Shown: positions 26,327-34,844, counted from the first letter of the stretch. The stretch is DNA of 64,000 nt from Streptomyces canus (GCF_041435015.1 NZ_CP107989.1:9238001-9302000); one strand, 5' to 3'. Translations and numbers: made by a program. The notes: a model not told the origin generated them from the letters alone.

Positions 26327-26496
26327 GCCTTAAACCGTACGCCGTCGCAGCGCGTGCTCCGTCCCAGGTCAGTGCCCCGATCATTGCGGCCGTATGAACA
26401 CTGCGCCGGGCCGGGAATAGCCGTCGCGCGCCGCTCCTTGGCGCTGGAGTGCCGGGCCGGTGTCCCGGTGACAGTGCGAGGAGAGCGAGGAAGCAG

Positions 26497-27423
26497 ATGC
26501 CCAAGGCGTACGTCTTCACGCGGTACGGCGGACCGGAGACCGAGGCGTTCGTGGACGTGGACCGGCCGAGTCCCGGACCGGGTCAGCTCCTGGTGGCCGT
26601 TCGTGCCGCGGGCGTGAACCCCGTGGACTGGAAGATCCGCTCGGGCTACCGGCGACCCGGCGACAGCGCTGACCCGGTCTTCCCCGCGGTACTCGGCAGC
26701 GAGGTCTCCGGCGTGGTGGCGGAACTCGGCGAGGGTGTCGAGGGGTTCGCGGTCGGGGACGAGGTCTTCGGTAACACGCTCGGCGGAGGCTACGCCGAGT
26801 ACACCCTGGTGCCGGTCGACATCGCCGCGCACAAGCCCGCCGAACTGTCCCACCTGGTCGCCGCCACCCTGCCCGTCGCCGCCGCGACCGCCTACGACGG
26901 TGTCCGCCAGCTCGATCTGCCCCCGGGCGCGACGCTGCTGGTGACCGGCGCGGGCGGCGGAGTCGGCGCGGCGGCCGTGCAGATCGCCCGTGCCTTCGGG
27001 GTCCACGCGGTCGGCGTCGCGAGCGAGGGCAAGAAGGACTTCGTCGAGTCGCTCGGCGCCGACCACGTCTCCTCCGGGCCGGCCTGGCCCGAGCGGGCCC
27101 GGGCGGCCGCGCCGGACGGCATCGACGGGGTGTACGACCTCGTCGGCGGTGAAGTGCTCGCCGAGGCCGCCGAGTTGCTCACCGACCGGACGAGGCTGAT
27201 CACCGCCGGCGCCCCGGAGGAGGACGTGCGGCGGCTGGGCGGTACCCGCGTGGCGCGGGCCCGCAACACGGCCGTACTGGAGGAGGTGGCGCGGCTCGTG
27301 CTCACGGGCGACCTGGACCCGCACATCACCGCAACGTTTCCCCTCGACCGTGCCGGCGAGGCGCTGCGCGCGGTCGAGGACGGCCACGCCCGCGGCAAGA
27401 CGGTCATCGAGGTCGCCCGATGA
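26497..27423 (+). CDS. Zinc-independent MDR quinone/NADP oxidoreductase
   Basis: Medium-chain dehydrogenase/reductase of 308 residues with the quinone-oxidoreductase pattern. AAGVNPVDWKIRSG and PAVLGSEVSGVV lie in the N-terminal domain, TGAGGGVGAAAVQIAR is the NADP-binding Rossmann motif, and EALRAVEDGHARGKTVIEV closes the protein. The catalytic zinc ligands of alcohol dehydrogenases are absent. ATG 26497 has GAGG seven bases upstream. The GNAT gene starts inside its stop (ATGA), giving a coupled pair. Physiological substrate unknown. Confidence 0.9.
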   Translation: MPKAYVFTRYGGPETEAFVDVDRPSPGPGQLLVAVRAAGVNPVDWKIRSGYRRPGDSADPVFPAVLGSEVSGVVAELGEGVEGFAVGDEVFGNTLGGGYAEYTLVPVDIAAHKPAELSHLVAATLPVAAATAYDGVRQLDLPPGATLLVTGAGGGVGAAAVQIARAFGVHAVGVASEGKKDFVESLGADHVSSGPAWPERARAAAPDGIDGVYDLVGGEVLAEAAELLTDRTRLITAGAPEEDVRRLGGTRVARARNTAVLEEVARLVLTGDLDPHITATFPLDRAGEALRAVEDGHARGKTVIEVAR

Positions 27424-28130
27424 CCGCCGGCGCCCCGCACGTCCTCGACAACCCCGCCCTCGCCTCCCTGACCGGCCCGCACGCCCACTTCGCCGAGAAG
27501 CGTGGCCGGGTCCTCCGCTACCCCGTCGACGTCTCGCCGTGGCTGGCCCTGCCCGACGCGCCGGACGCCGGCGACTGGGCCGACCTCGCGGCGCTCGCGG
27601 GCCCCGGCGCAGAGGTGCCGCTGACGGCATACGCGGGACAGATCCCGGAGGGCTGGGAGATCACGTTCCACGTCGAGGGCGTGCAACTGGTGGACGACGG
27701 CCTCACCACCGCACCCGACCCGGAGGTGGTCCGACTCGGCCCCGCCGACGTCCCCGAGATCCTCGACCTGATCGAACGGACCCGGCCGGGACCCTTCCTG
27801 CCGCGCACCATAGAGATGGGCACCTACCTGGGCATACGCCGGGACGGCGCGCTCGTGGCGATGGCGGGGGAGCGGCTGCACCCGCCGGGCTGGACCGAGA
27901 TCAGCGCGGTCTGCACCGACGCCGCCGTCCGCGGCCAGGGCCTGGCGACCCGGTTGATCCTCGCCGTCGCGCACGGCATACGCGAGCGCGGCGAGACCCC
28001 GTTCCTGCACACCGGCGCGAAGAACACCGGTGCCATCCGGCTCTACGAGTCCCTCGGCTTCCGGCTCCGGCGCACCACCGCCTTCCTCGCCGCCCGGGTG
28101 CCCGAGCGGTTGCCGGAGGCGGTGTCCTAG
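27420..28130 (+). CDS. GNAT family N-acetyltransferase
   Basis: A 236-residue protein. The last ~115 residues are a GNAT acetyltransferase: EISAVCTDAAVRGQGLATRLILAVAHGIRERG carries the acetyl-CoA binding R/Q-x-x-G-x-G/A motif, and AIRLYESLGFRLR is motif B. The first ~100 residues (PHFAEKRGRVLRYPVDVSPWLALP) resemble the extra N-terminal part of FR47-like acetyltransferases. The acceptor is not known. It is translationally coupled to the MDR gene, and its stop lies in the loop of a hairpin (28120-28136) shared with the convergent MarR gene. Confidence 0.87.
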   Translation: MTAGAPHVLDNPALASLTGPHAHFAEKRGRVLRYPVDVSPWLALPDAPDAGDWADLAALAGPGAEVPLTAYAGQIPEGWEITFHVEGVQLVDDGLTTAPDPEVVRLGPADVPEILDLIERTRPGPFLPRTIEMGTYLGIRRDGALVAMAGERLHPPGWTEISAVCTDAAVRGQGLATRLILAVAHGIRERGETPFLHTGAKNTGAIRLYESLGFRLRRTTAFLAARVPERLPEAVS

Positions 28131-28136
28131 ACACCG
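28120..28136. terminator. Bidirectional hairpin between convergent genes
   Basis: CGGTGTC-CTA-GACACCG: a perfect 7-bp stem around a 3-base loop that contains part of the GNAT stop codon. It directly abuts the stop of the MarR gene on the other strand. The position between convergent genes fits a shared terminator; the stem is short. Confidence 0.5.
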
Positions 28137-28565
28137 TCAGTCGGACCGCGGCCAGGCGTTGTACCGCACCAGGTACCCGGCGAACCGCTCCAGGTCCTCC
28201 GGCGACCAGTCCGCGAGCCGCTCGCCGACGGCCGCGCGGCGACTCACGGTGACCTGGCCCAGGATGTGCCGGCCCGCCTCGGTCAGATGCAGCACCTGGA
28301 CACGGTGGTCCTCCGGGTCCTGGCGCCGTTCGACGAGGCCGGCCCGCTCCAGGGCGGCGACCTGGCGGCTCACCGTGGACTTGTCCAGGGCGTAGTGGGC
28401 GGCCAGGTCGGTGGCGCGGCAGCCGTCGCGCTCCTCCAGATGCCCGAGGAGCGTGTACGACACCAGCGACAGCTCGGGATGCAGACGGCCCGCCGAGGCC
28501 CGGGCCCGTCGCGCGAAGACCGTCATCTCGCGCTGGATCGTCTCCACGGACGTTGCTGCTTCCAT
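28137..28565 (-). CDS. MarR family transcriptional regulator
   Basis: A 142-residue winged-helix protein. LSLVSYTLLGHLEERDGCRATDLAAHYALDKSTVSRQVAALERAGLVERRQDPEDHR spans the MarR DNA-binding domain, with DHR at the wing as usual. Helices on both sides would form the dimer interface. ATG 28565 follows GGGAGGTCC. A palindrome (GTTGCAGACTACAAC, 28587-28601) lies 22 bp upstream of its start, in the divergent gap to the PrmC-like transcript, so autoregulation and control of the neighbour are likely. No cysteine sensor of the OhrR kind is evident. Confidence 0.9.
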   Translation of the reverse strand: MEAATSVETIQREMTVFARRARASAGRLHPELSLVSYTLLGHLEERDGCRATDLAAHYALDKSTVSRQVAALERAGLVERRQDPEDHRVQVLHLTEAGRHILGQVTVSRRAAVGERLADWSPEDLERFAGYLVRYNAWPRSD

Positions 28566-28586
28566 CGGACCTCCCTCGCAGTACTG

Positions 28587-28601
28587 GTTGCAGACTACAA
28601 C
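28587..28601. promoter_or_regulatory. Likely MarR operator palindrome
   Basis: GTTGCAG-A-CTACAAC: arms match at six of seven positions. It sits between the divergent MarR gene and the PrmC-like leader, close to a TAGGGT (28618-28623) that could be the -10 of the rightward transcript. MarR proteins bind such 15-20-bp palindromes; the link is positional. Confidence 0.5.
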
Positions 28602-28676
28602 TCGTGCCGTTCTGGGGTAGGGTGGCGCTCCGGCTGAGGGCGGTCCCAGCCGTGCGGGACCAAGGAGGTGAGACCC

Positions 28677-28736
28677 ATCAACGCTGTGTCAGATCGGGTG
28701 CTCTCTCCTCGAATCGGCGCGGATCACCGCCTGTAG
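28677..28736 (+). other. Candidate leader peptide ORF upstream of PrmC-like gene
   Basis: A strong ribosome site AAGGAGGTG (28662-28670) is followed six bases later by ATC AAC GCT GTG and an open frame of 19 codons ending at TAG 28734-28736. It would read (M)NAVSDRVLSPRIGADHRL. The start would be a rare ATC, or the in-frame GTG at 28686, which is poorly spaced (15 bases). A hairpin (28744-28765) and then the methyltransferase start follow. The layout resembles translation- or transcription-attenuation leaders. It is not proven to be translated. Confidence 0.4.
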
Positions 28737-28743
28737 GTGACCG

Positions 28744-28765
28744 CGGGAGCGCCCTTCGGCTCCCG
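28744..28765 (+). promoter_or_regulatory. Hairpin between leader ORF and PrmC-like gene
   Basis: CGGGAGC (28744-28750) pairs with GCTCCCG (28759-28765) around an 8-base loop ending in TTCG. It lies 8 bases after the leader stop and 17 bases before the ATG at 28783. It could act as an attenuator or hide the weak AAAGG ribosome site that follows it. Confidence 0.45.
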
Positions 28766-28782
28766 AAAGGCTCTCGGCTTCC

Positions 28783-29574
28783 ATGCCTTCACTCTCTCCC
28801 CGCTTCGCCTCTCCCGACTCCGTCGTCGCCGCACTCCGCGCCGCGGGCTGTGTCTTCGCCGAGGACGAAGCCCGGCTGATCCTCGCCGCCGCCCGCACCC
28901 CCGACGAACTGGCCGACATGGTGGACCGCCGGGTCACCGGCCACCCTCTCGAACTCGTCGTCGGCTGGGCGGAGTTCCGCGGACTGCGCATCACGGTGGG
29001 CCCCGGCGTCTTCGTGCCCCGCCGTCGCACCGAGTTCCTCGTCGAACAGGCCCTCGCCCAGGCGCCGGACGCCTCGGTCGTCGTGGACCTGTGCTGCGGC
29101 TCGGGTGCGGTCGGCGCCGCGCTCGCCGCGGCGCTGGGCCCGGTCGAGCTGCACGCCGCCGACATCGACCCGGCCGCGGTGGACTGCGCCCGCCGCAACA
29201 CCGCCGACGCGCGCGGGCGGGCCCACACCGGCGACCTCTTCGACGCCCTCCCCGCCGACCTGCGCGGCCGGGTGGACATCCTCGCGGCCAACGTCCCCTA
29301 CGTCCCCACCGACGAGGTCGCGCTCCTCCCCACCGAGGCTCGCGACCATGAGCCCCTGGTCGCCCTCGACGGCGGCGCGGACGGCCTGGACATCCTGCGC
29401 CGCGTCGCCTCTGAGGCCCCTCTTTGGCTCGCCCCCGGCGGCTGCCTCCTCGTCGAGACCAGCGAACGCCAGGCCTCCGTCGCCGTCGACACCTTCACCC
29501 ACAGCGGCCTCACACCCCGCCTCGCGGTCTCCGAGGAGCTCTACGCCCACGTCGTGATCGGCACCAGGGACTAG
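28783..29574 (+). CDS. PrmC/HemK-related putative protein N5-glutamine methyltransferase
   Basis: A 263-residue SAM methyltransferase of the PrmC-related family with unknown target. It has the HemK-like order: an N-terminal helical part (DELADMVDRRVTGHPLELVVGWAEFRG), then VFVPRRRTEFLVEQAL, VVDLCCGSGAVGAALAA (motif I) and AANVPYVPTDEV. The catalytic NPPY of true PrmC reads N170-V-P-Y here, a substitution I believe to be characteristic of this side branch. EPLVALDGGADGLDILRRV follows. It is probably a paralogue of the release-factor methylase. The leader and hairpin upstream suggest regulated expression. Confidence 0.83.
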   Translation: MPSLSPRFASPDSVVAALRAAGCVFAEDEARLILAAARTPDELADMVDRRVTGHPLELVVGWAEFRGLRITVGPGVFVPRRRTEFLVEQALAQAPDASVVVDLCCGSGAVGAALAAALGPVELHAADIDPAAVDCARRNTADARGRAHTGDLFDALPADLRGRVDILAANVPYVPTDEVALLPTEARDHEPLVALDGGADGLDILRRVASEAPLWLAPGGCLLVETSERQASVAVDTFTHSGLTPRLAVSEELYAHVVIGTRD

Positions 29575-29741
29575 GCCGAGCCAGGCGCCCACGTCCCCAC
29601 GCCCGGCGGCTCGGGCCGGGTGGCGTGCAGATGCTCCCGGAGGGCGGCGAGAGCCGGGTGGGAGGTGTCGGCGCGCCAGATCAGGGAGTGGGGGGAGACC
29701 GGCGTGGGCCCGTGCACCGGGATGCGGCGCAGGTCTTGGTT
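29571..29741 (-). pseudogene. LysR-family regulator, C-terminal remnant
   Basis: On the minus strand, a frame from about 29741 reads QDLRRIPVHGPTPVSPHSLI, WRADTSHPALAALREHLHAT and ends at TAG (29571-29573), overlapping the stop of the PrmC-like gene tail to tail. This is the end of a LysR effector domain. Upstream the similarity stops abruptly, and no helix-turn-helix part is present before the phosphatase gene. Confidence 0.55.
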
Positions 29742-29919
29742 GTCAGAACGCCCTGCGCTCCTCGGCCGGGTCCCCGTGACGCCGGTCTTGCGGGCTGTGG
29801 CCGGGAGGTTCGTAGGGCCTGTGGTGCTTCCAGGTGCTGGTGGTGAGGCGGGTGGCGGTCCTGGTGTCGGGGCGGTGAGGTGCTGGGACGCCGTCCGGTA
29901 CCCGTAACGGCAGGCCCCC
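29575..29919. other. Gap holding only the LysR remnant
   Basis: Apart from the LysR fragment at the left, the 29742-29919 part is GC-rich, has GGTGG/GGCGG runs and no coding frame that I can support. No terminator or promoter was clear. The phosphatase gene stops at 29920 on the minus strand. Confidence 0.5.
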
Positions 29920-32001
29920 TCAGGTCTCAGGCGTCTGCACCCGTGCGATCAACAGCGCCACGTCGTCGGAGTTGTCCGGCTGGTGCAGTGTGCGCAGCAG
30001 CAGGTCGCAGACCTCCTCCAGCGGACCGTCGGGGCTGTCGAGCAGATCGAGGAGTGCGTCCAGGCGCTCGTCGAGCGGATGCTGCCGCGTCTCGACGAGA
30101 CCGTCCGTGTACAGGACGAGCCGGTCGCCGGGTGCGAGGTCGACGGTGGTCGTGGAGAAGGCGACACCGCCCACGCCCAGGGGCGCCCCCGTGGGCAGTT
30201 CGAGGAGCTCGGGCGGACGGCCGGGGCGCAGCCGTACCGGAGGCAGGTGCCCGGCGTTGGCGATCCGGCACTGTCCGAGCCGCGGATCGTACACGGCGTA
30301 GACGCAGGTGGCGATGGAGTGGTCCAGGTCCTCGGTGATCCGGTCGAGGTGTTCGAGGAGCTTGGCCGGGTCGAGGTCGAGGGAGGCCAGGGTGTTCGTC
30401 GCGGTGCGCAGCCGGCCCATGGTCGCGGCGGCGGTGATGCCGCTGCCCATCACGTCACCCACGACGAGGGCGGTCTTGCCCTCGCCCAGCGGGATCACGT
30501 CGAACCAGTCGCCGCCGACCTCGGCGGTGGCGCCCGCGGGCTGGTAGCGCGAGGCGACCTCCAGGCCGCCGGTCACGGAGGGGTGGCTGGGCAGCAGGCT
30601 GCGCTGCAGGGTGAGAGCGGTGTTGCGGGCGTCCTGGTACCAGCGGGCGTTGTCGATCTGCACCGCCGCGCGGGCCGCCAGCTCCCGAGCGAGCAGCAGG
30701 TCGTCCTCGCCGAACGACTCCGGATGGTGGACGCGCTTGAGGTCGAGGGCGCCGAGCACCTCGCCGCGCGCGATCAGCGGCACGGCCAGATAGGAGTGCA
30801 CGCCGGCCTTGGCCAGCAGCGCGGCCGCCTCCGGTGAGCGGGCGATCCGGGCGAGGTCGTCGGGCCCGACCTGCGCCACGAGGACCGGGCTTCCCGTGCG
30901 TACGCACTCGGTGACCAGGCGATCGGGGGCGTAGCGGGCGACCTGCCCGGGCGGATCGGCCGCGCTCAGAACCTCCGGAGCACCGGCCGCGTCGACGGCC
31001 AGGGGACGCATCACGGCGGGCTCGGTGGGGCCGAGGGTGCTGGGTCTGCCCTGCACCACTGCCTCCAGCAGGTCCACGGCCGCCACGTCCGCGAGCTCCG
31101 GCACGGCCACGTCGGCCAGCTCACGGGCGGTACGGTCCAGGTCGAGGGTGGTGCCTATACGGGCGGAGGCGTCGGCGACGAGCGCGAGGCGGCGCCGGGC
31201 CGTCTCGGCCTCCACGGTCGCCAGATGCTGCTCGGTGACGTCCAGCACCGAGCCCGCAACTCCCAGGACGGTCCCCAGCGCGTCCTCGAGGCGGTACAGC
31301 GAGACCGACCAGGCGTGCTCCCGGTCCGGGTCCGCGGGCGTGTAACCGACCGTGTGCTGGTCGACGAGTGGTGTGCCGGTGCGCAGCACCTCGCGGGCGG
31401 CGGCCTCGAAGGCGGCCACGTCGAGATGCGGCAGGACCTCGCCGATCTTCCGCCCGACGTGTTCCTCGGCCGGTACGCCGTTCAGCTGCTCCAGGGCCGG
31501 ATTCACCGAGACGTACCGCAGCTCGGTGTCCAGCACGGCCAGCCCGATCGGCGACTGCGAGATCATGCGCGTCGAGAGCGCCACGTCCCGCTCCAGCCGG
31601 CGCACGGTCTGCTGGTCGGCGCACAGCCCCAGTGCGTAGACGTCCCCGTGGTCGTCCAGCAGCCGCATGTTGCGGAACTCGACCAGCTTGGTGCCGCCGT
31701 CCTTGCGCCGGATGGGGAAGGCGCCGGCCCAGCTCTGCCCGGTCTCCATGACGTCGGCGAACAGCTTGACGACCAGGTCGGCATGCTGTTCGTGGATCAT
31801 CAGATGCGCCGCGTACTGCCCCAGCGCCTCCCGCGCGGTGTAGCCGAACAGCTCCTCGGCCTGTGGGCTCCACAGCACGATGCGCCCCTCGGCGTCCAGC
31901 ACCACCGAGGCCATGCCCAACTCGTCGAGCAGCCCGCTCGGCCGTACCGCCCCGCGCGGGGGCTCTGCGCCCTCGGCCGCGGGTATTCCGGCTGCACCCA
32001 T
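29920..32001 (-). CDS. PAS-PAS-GAF-SpoIIE (PP2C) serine phosphatase
   Basis: A 693-residue signalling phosphatase. PAS 1 (about 25-130: GMASVVLDAEGRIVLWSPQAEELFGY) and PAS 2 (about 150-260: GLAVLDTELRYVSVNPALEQLNG) are followed by a GAF domain (about 290-440, with HSYLAVPLIARGEVLGALDL). The SpoIIE/PP2C domain (about 465-690) has EVGGDWFDVIPL and LVVGDVMGSGITAAATM with the metal-binding aspartates, then RLVLYTDGLVE. Such proteins dephosphorylate anti-sigma-factor antagonists. ATG 32001 has AAGGCGG upstream; the frame is open to 32634, but the earlier part looks non-coding. No anti-sigma partner is adjacent. Confidence 0.9.
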   Translation of the reverse strand: MGAAGIPAAEGAEPPRGAVRPSGLLDELGMASVVLDAEGRIVLWSPQAEELFGYTAREALGQYAAHLMIHEQHADLVVKLFADVMETGQSWAGAFPIRRKDGGTKLVEFRNMRLLDDHGDVYALGLCADQQTVRRLERDVALSTRMISQSPIGLAVLDTELRYVSVNPALEQLNGVPAEEHVGRKIGEVLPHLDVAAFEAAAREVLRTGTPLVDQHTVGYTPADPDREHAWSVSLYRLEDALGTVLGVAGSVLDVTEQHLATVEAETARRRLALVADASARIGTTLDLDRTARELADVAVPELADVAAVDLLEAVVQGRPSTLGPTEPAVMRPLAVDAAGAPEVLSAADPPGQVARYAPDRLVTECVRTGSPVLVAQVGPDDLARIARSPEAAALLAKAGVHSYLAVPLIARGEVLGALDLKRVHHPESFGEDDLLLARELAARAAVQIDNARWYQDARNTALTLQRSLLPSHPSVTGGLEVASRYQPAGATAEVGGDWFDVIPLGEGKTALVVGDVMGSGITAAATMGRLRTATNTLASLDLDPAKLLEHLDRITEDLDHSIATCVYAVYDPRLGQCRIANAGHLPPVRLRPGRPPELLELPTGAPLGVGGVAFSTTTVDLAPGDRLVLYTDGLVETRQHPLDERLDALLDLLDSPDGPLEEVCDLLLRTLHQPDNSDDVALLIARVQTPET

Positions 32002-32262
32002 TGCACGAACCGCCTTAGACCGTCCTCGCGGCACGCCGTACCCCCGTGCCGACTCCCCTTGTTCTACCGCGCTCAACCGTCTCCGTGACCACGCGGTCGT
32101 GTTCTTCCACCATCCCTCAACACGGGGGCGCGCGTCCGGTGAAGTCCGATGGGGTGACGAAGGCCGCTCATTCATTCGATTGGCCTGTACATGACTGCCA
32201 TGGGGGCGCCAGACTGTCCGCCGTCCCACCTCACCCCGCTCCAGGAGCCTCAGGAGTCCTCC

Positions 32263-33138
32263 ATGCCCCTGCGCGCCGGACAGCGTTGTCACGCGCTCCT
32301 CGCCGCCCTCGTCACCCTCACCGCGACAGCCCTCCTCGCCGCCGCCCCACCGGCCTCCGCCGCCGACACCTGGACGGAGACCGGCTCCGACCGCGCCGAC
32401 CCGCTCACCGAGAGCCAGGGCCTGACCTCGGTCGAGGTCCCCGCCGGAGCCGCCAACCGGTACACCGGCATCGGCACCATCCCCATCGGCGTCTCCACCC
32501 GCGGCTGGAACCACGTGGGCGACCCCGACGCCTCCTACGACGGCCACTACATCGAGCCCTACCAGGCCGACTCCGGCACCGCGAAGATGTACCGCGTGCA
32601 GGCCCCGGACGGGACCTGGTCCGAGTACGTCCACACGCTCGGCTCCGGCGAGGCGCTCAACAACTCCTGGGTCGCGATCTCACCTGACGGACAGTGGATG
32701 CTCTCCGGTGAGTGGGGCACCATGACCCGCTTCCTGGTCTTCCCCACGCCCGGCGTCAACGCGAGCACCTCGCCCTCGGCGAACCTCCCGCAGGCGGCCG
32801 GCGTCACCCTCGACCACGCCGTCCGCGACGTACAGGGCTGCGACTTCCTGAGCGCCACCCAGCTGCTGTGCTCCTCCGACGACCCGGCGGGCACGCTCTT
32901 CGGCTACACCAAGCCGCTCCTCCAGATCGACCTGTCCGCCGCCCCGACCGGCTCGGCGAACGTCACCGGCCATGTCACGGCACTGCGCCAACTGCCCCTC
33001 AGGAGTTCCTGCTCGGGCGGGTTCGAGGCGGAGGGCATCGACTACGACCGCCGTACCGGAACCCTGCGTGTGATCGTCGTCTCACCGGGCTTCTGTGTGC
33101 TGACGGACAGCAAGACGTACCGCTTCACCAGGAGTTGA
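32263..33138 (+). CDS. Secreted protein of unknown function
   Basis: A 291-residue exported protein from ATG 32263 (CAGGAG ribosome site). A classic signal peptide (RRxxx-free, MPLRAGQRCHALLAALVTL...) ends near AAPPASA-AD at about residue 34. The mature part begins DTWTETGSDRADPL and has tandem beta-like stretches with SPDGQWMLSGEWGTMTRFLVF, which recalls beta-propeller blades, and four to five cysteines (VQGCDFL, LLCSSDD, SSCSGG, PGFCVL). No catalytic motif is recognised. An in-frame ATG at 32191 is less likely because it would bury the signal. Confidence 0.75.
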   Translation: MPLRAGQRCHALLAALVTLTATALLAAAPPASAADTWTETGSDRADPLTESQGLTSVEVPAGAANRYTGIGTIPIGVSTRGWNHVGDPDASYDGHYIEPYQADSGTAKMYRVQAPDGTWSEYVHTLGSGEALNNSWVAISPDGQWMLSGEWGTMTRFLVFPTPGVNASTSPSANLPQAAGVTLDHAVRDVQGCDFLSATQLLCSSDDPAGTLFGYTKPLLQIDLSAAPTGSANVTGHVTALRQLPLRSSCSGGFEAEGIDYDRRTGTLRVIVVSPGFCVLTDSKTYRFTRS

Positions 33139-33317
33139 GCCCTTCACGGGCGGGTGCCGGCCCTCGCGAACATGAGGGTCGGCACCGATGGCGGGGCCCT
33201 GCGGCCGGATGCGACGGTGACACGAACACCCCCCCCCGACAGACAAAGGGAGATCCCGCATCCACCCCCGTGAAGCACAGCACGCACGTCCTTCTGCGCC
33301 CTCGCGGGAGGTGAACC

Positions 33318-34553
33318 ATGGGACACGCTGACACCCTGCTCGCCATGGGCGGCGCCTTCCTGGCCGCCGCGTTCCTCGCCCGCCTCGGCGGCCGGATCGG
33401 ACTGCCGACCATCCCGCTGTTCATGCTCGCCGGCATCCTGCTCGGCCCGCACACCCCTGGCCTCGTCCTCGTCGAGGACGCGCACGACTTCGAGATGCTC
33501 TCCGCGCTCGGCCTGGTGCTGCTGCTGTTCTACCTGGGCCTGGAGTTCCACGTCGACGACCTGCGCACCGGCGGCAGGCGCCTGCTCGCCGCGGGCGGCA
33601 TCTACCTCCTGGCGAACGTCGGCGCCGGTCTCGGCTTCGGGTTCGCCCTGGGCTGGGGGACCCGGGAGGCACTGGTGCTCGCCGGGGTCCTCGGCATCTC
33701 CTCCTCCGCGATCGTCACCAAGATCCTCATCGACCTGGGGCGGATCGGCCGCCCCGAGACCCGGCTGATCCTCGGCGTGATCGTGGTGGAGGACATCTTC
33801 CTCGCGCTCTACCTCGCCGCGCTCCAGCCGGTCATCAGCGGCGCGCGCGGGCCGATGGAGGTGCTCCTGCAAGCGGGCAAGGCCTTCGGGTTCCTGCTGG
33901 TGCTGGCCGCCGCCGCCCGGTACGGGACGCGCTGGATCGGTCGGCTGATCCACGTCCGGGACAACGAACTCCTGGTCATCAGCTTCCTCGGCGCCGCGGT
34001 CCTCGTCGCCGGTGTGTCCGAGGTCCTCGGCGTAGCCGACGCCATCGGTGCCTTCATGGTGGGCCTGATCCTGGCCGGCACGCCCTCCGGACCCCGCATC
34101 CGCCGACTGGTGCACCCGCTGCGCGACGCCTTCGCCGCGATCTTCTTCTTCGCCTTCGGGCTGTCCATCGACCCCGGGGTCGTCACATCCGTCGCCGGAC
34201 CCGTCGCTGCCGCGGCGGCCGTGACCATCGTGATGAACGTCGTCGCCGGACTGCTCGTCGCCCGTCTCTACGGCTACGGCGCCCATCCCGCGGCCGACAT
34301 CGCCACGACCCTCGTGGCCCGGGGGGAGTTCGCCCTGATCCTCGGCGCGATGGCGGCGAGTGCGGGACTCGACGCACGTCTGGCGCCGTTCATCGCCGGG
34401 TATGTCCTTGTCCTGGCCGTTCTCGGCCCGGTGGCCGCGGGGCGGGCCCATCTGCTGGCCCGGGTGCTGGGGTCACGTCGCGCCCGGGAGCAGGGGGACG
34501 ACGTCACAACGGAGCCGGTTTCGCTCGCGGTGGGGGCTGACGCCGAACGGTAG
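33318..34553 (+). CDS. CPA2-type cation:proton antiporter (KefB/NapA-like)
   Basis: A 411-residue polytopic protein of the Na+/H+ or K+/H+ exchanger family with about twelve membrane segments. IPLFMLAGILLGPHTPGL, LVLLLFYLGLEF (the family's GLE motif), GISSSAIVTKIL, VVEDIFLALYLA (conserved acidic pair) and AIGAFMVGLILAGT are present, ending with VARGEFALILG. It lacks the C-terminal TrkA-N domain of full KefB. ATG 33318 has GGGAGG upstream. It may be cotranscribed with the DUF3040 gene 21 bp after it. Ion specificity is not readable. Confidence 0.9.
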   Translation: MGHADTLLAMGGAFLAAAFLARLGGRIGLPTIPLFMLAGILLGPHTPGLVLVEDAHDFEMLSALGLVLLLFYLGLEFHVDDLRTGGRRLLAAGGIYLLANVGAGLGFGFALGWGTREALVLAGVLGISSSAIVTKILIDLGRIGRPETRLILGVIVVEDIFLALYLAALQPVISGARGPMEVLLQAGKAFGFLLVLAAAARYGTRWIGRLIHVRDNELLVISFLGAAVLVAGVSEVLGVADAIGAFMVGLILAGTPSGPRIRRLVHPLRDAFAAIFFFAFGLSIDPGVVTSVAGPVAAAAAVTIVMNVVAGLLVARLYGYGAHPAADIATTLVARGEFALILGAMAASAGLDARLAPFIAGYVLVLAVLGPVAAGRAHLLARVLGSRRAREQGDDVTTEPVSLAVGADAER

Positions 34554-34574
34554 GGCCCGTGCGAAGGAGGAGTC

Positions 34575-34844
34575 ATGCGCCAGCCCGACGACGAACACCT
34601 GGTCGAACTCGCGGCACGGCTGGAGCGTGACGACCCACGGTTCGCTCGCGCACTGGGGTCGGGCCGCCCCGCCCGGCCCCGCGAGTACCGGCGCACCCGC
34701 GCCTGGGGGAGCCTCGCCGTCGCGGTGAGCCTCCTGGCCGCGGGGATGGCTCTGCCCGAGGGAATTCTGGTGGCCGCGGGCCTGGTGCTCGCCGGTATCG
34801 CCGTCCCCTTGTTCGACCCGCACCGGGATCGCCCGCCTCGCTGA
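34575..34844 (+). CDS. DUF3040 membrane protein
   Basis: A small 89-residue actinobacterial protein of the DUF3040 family. An N-terminal LEREHxLxE-like amphipathic part (DDEHLVELAARLERDDPRFARAL) is followed by two closely packed membrane segments (AWGSLAVAVSLLAAGMAL, GILVAAGLVLAGIAVPLF). Its function is unknown. AAGGAGG lies before ATG 34575, the best ribosome site in the region. It probably shares a transcript with the antiporter. Confidence 0.87.
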   Translation: MRQPDDEHLVELAARLERDDPRFARALGSGRPARPREYRRTRAWGSLAVAVSLLAAGMALPEGILVAAGLVLAGIAVPLFDPHRDRPPR

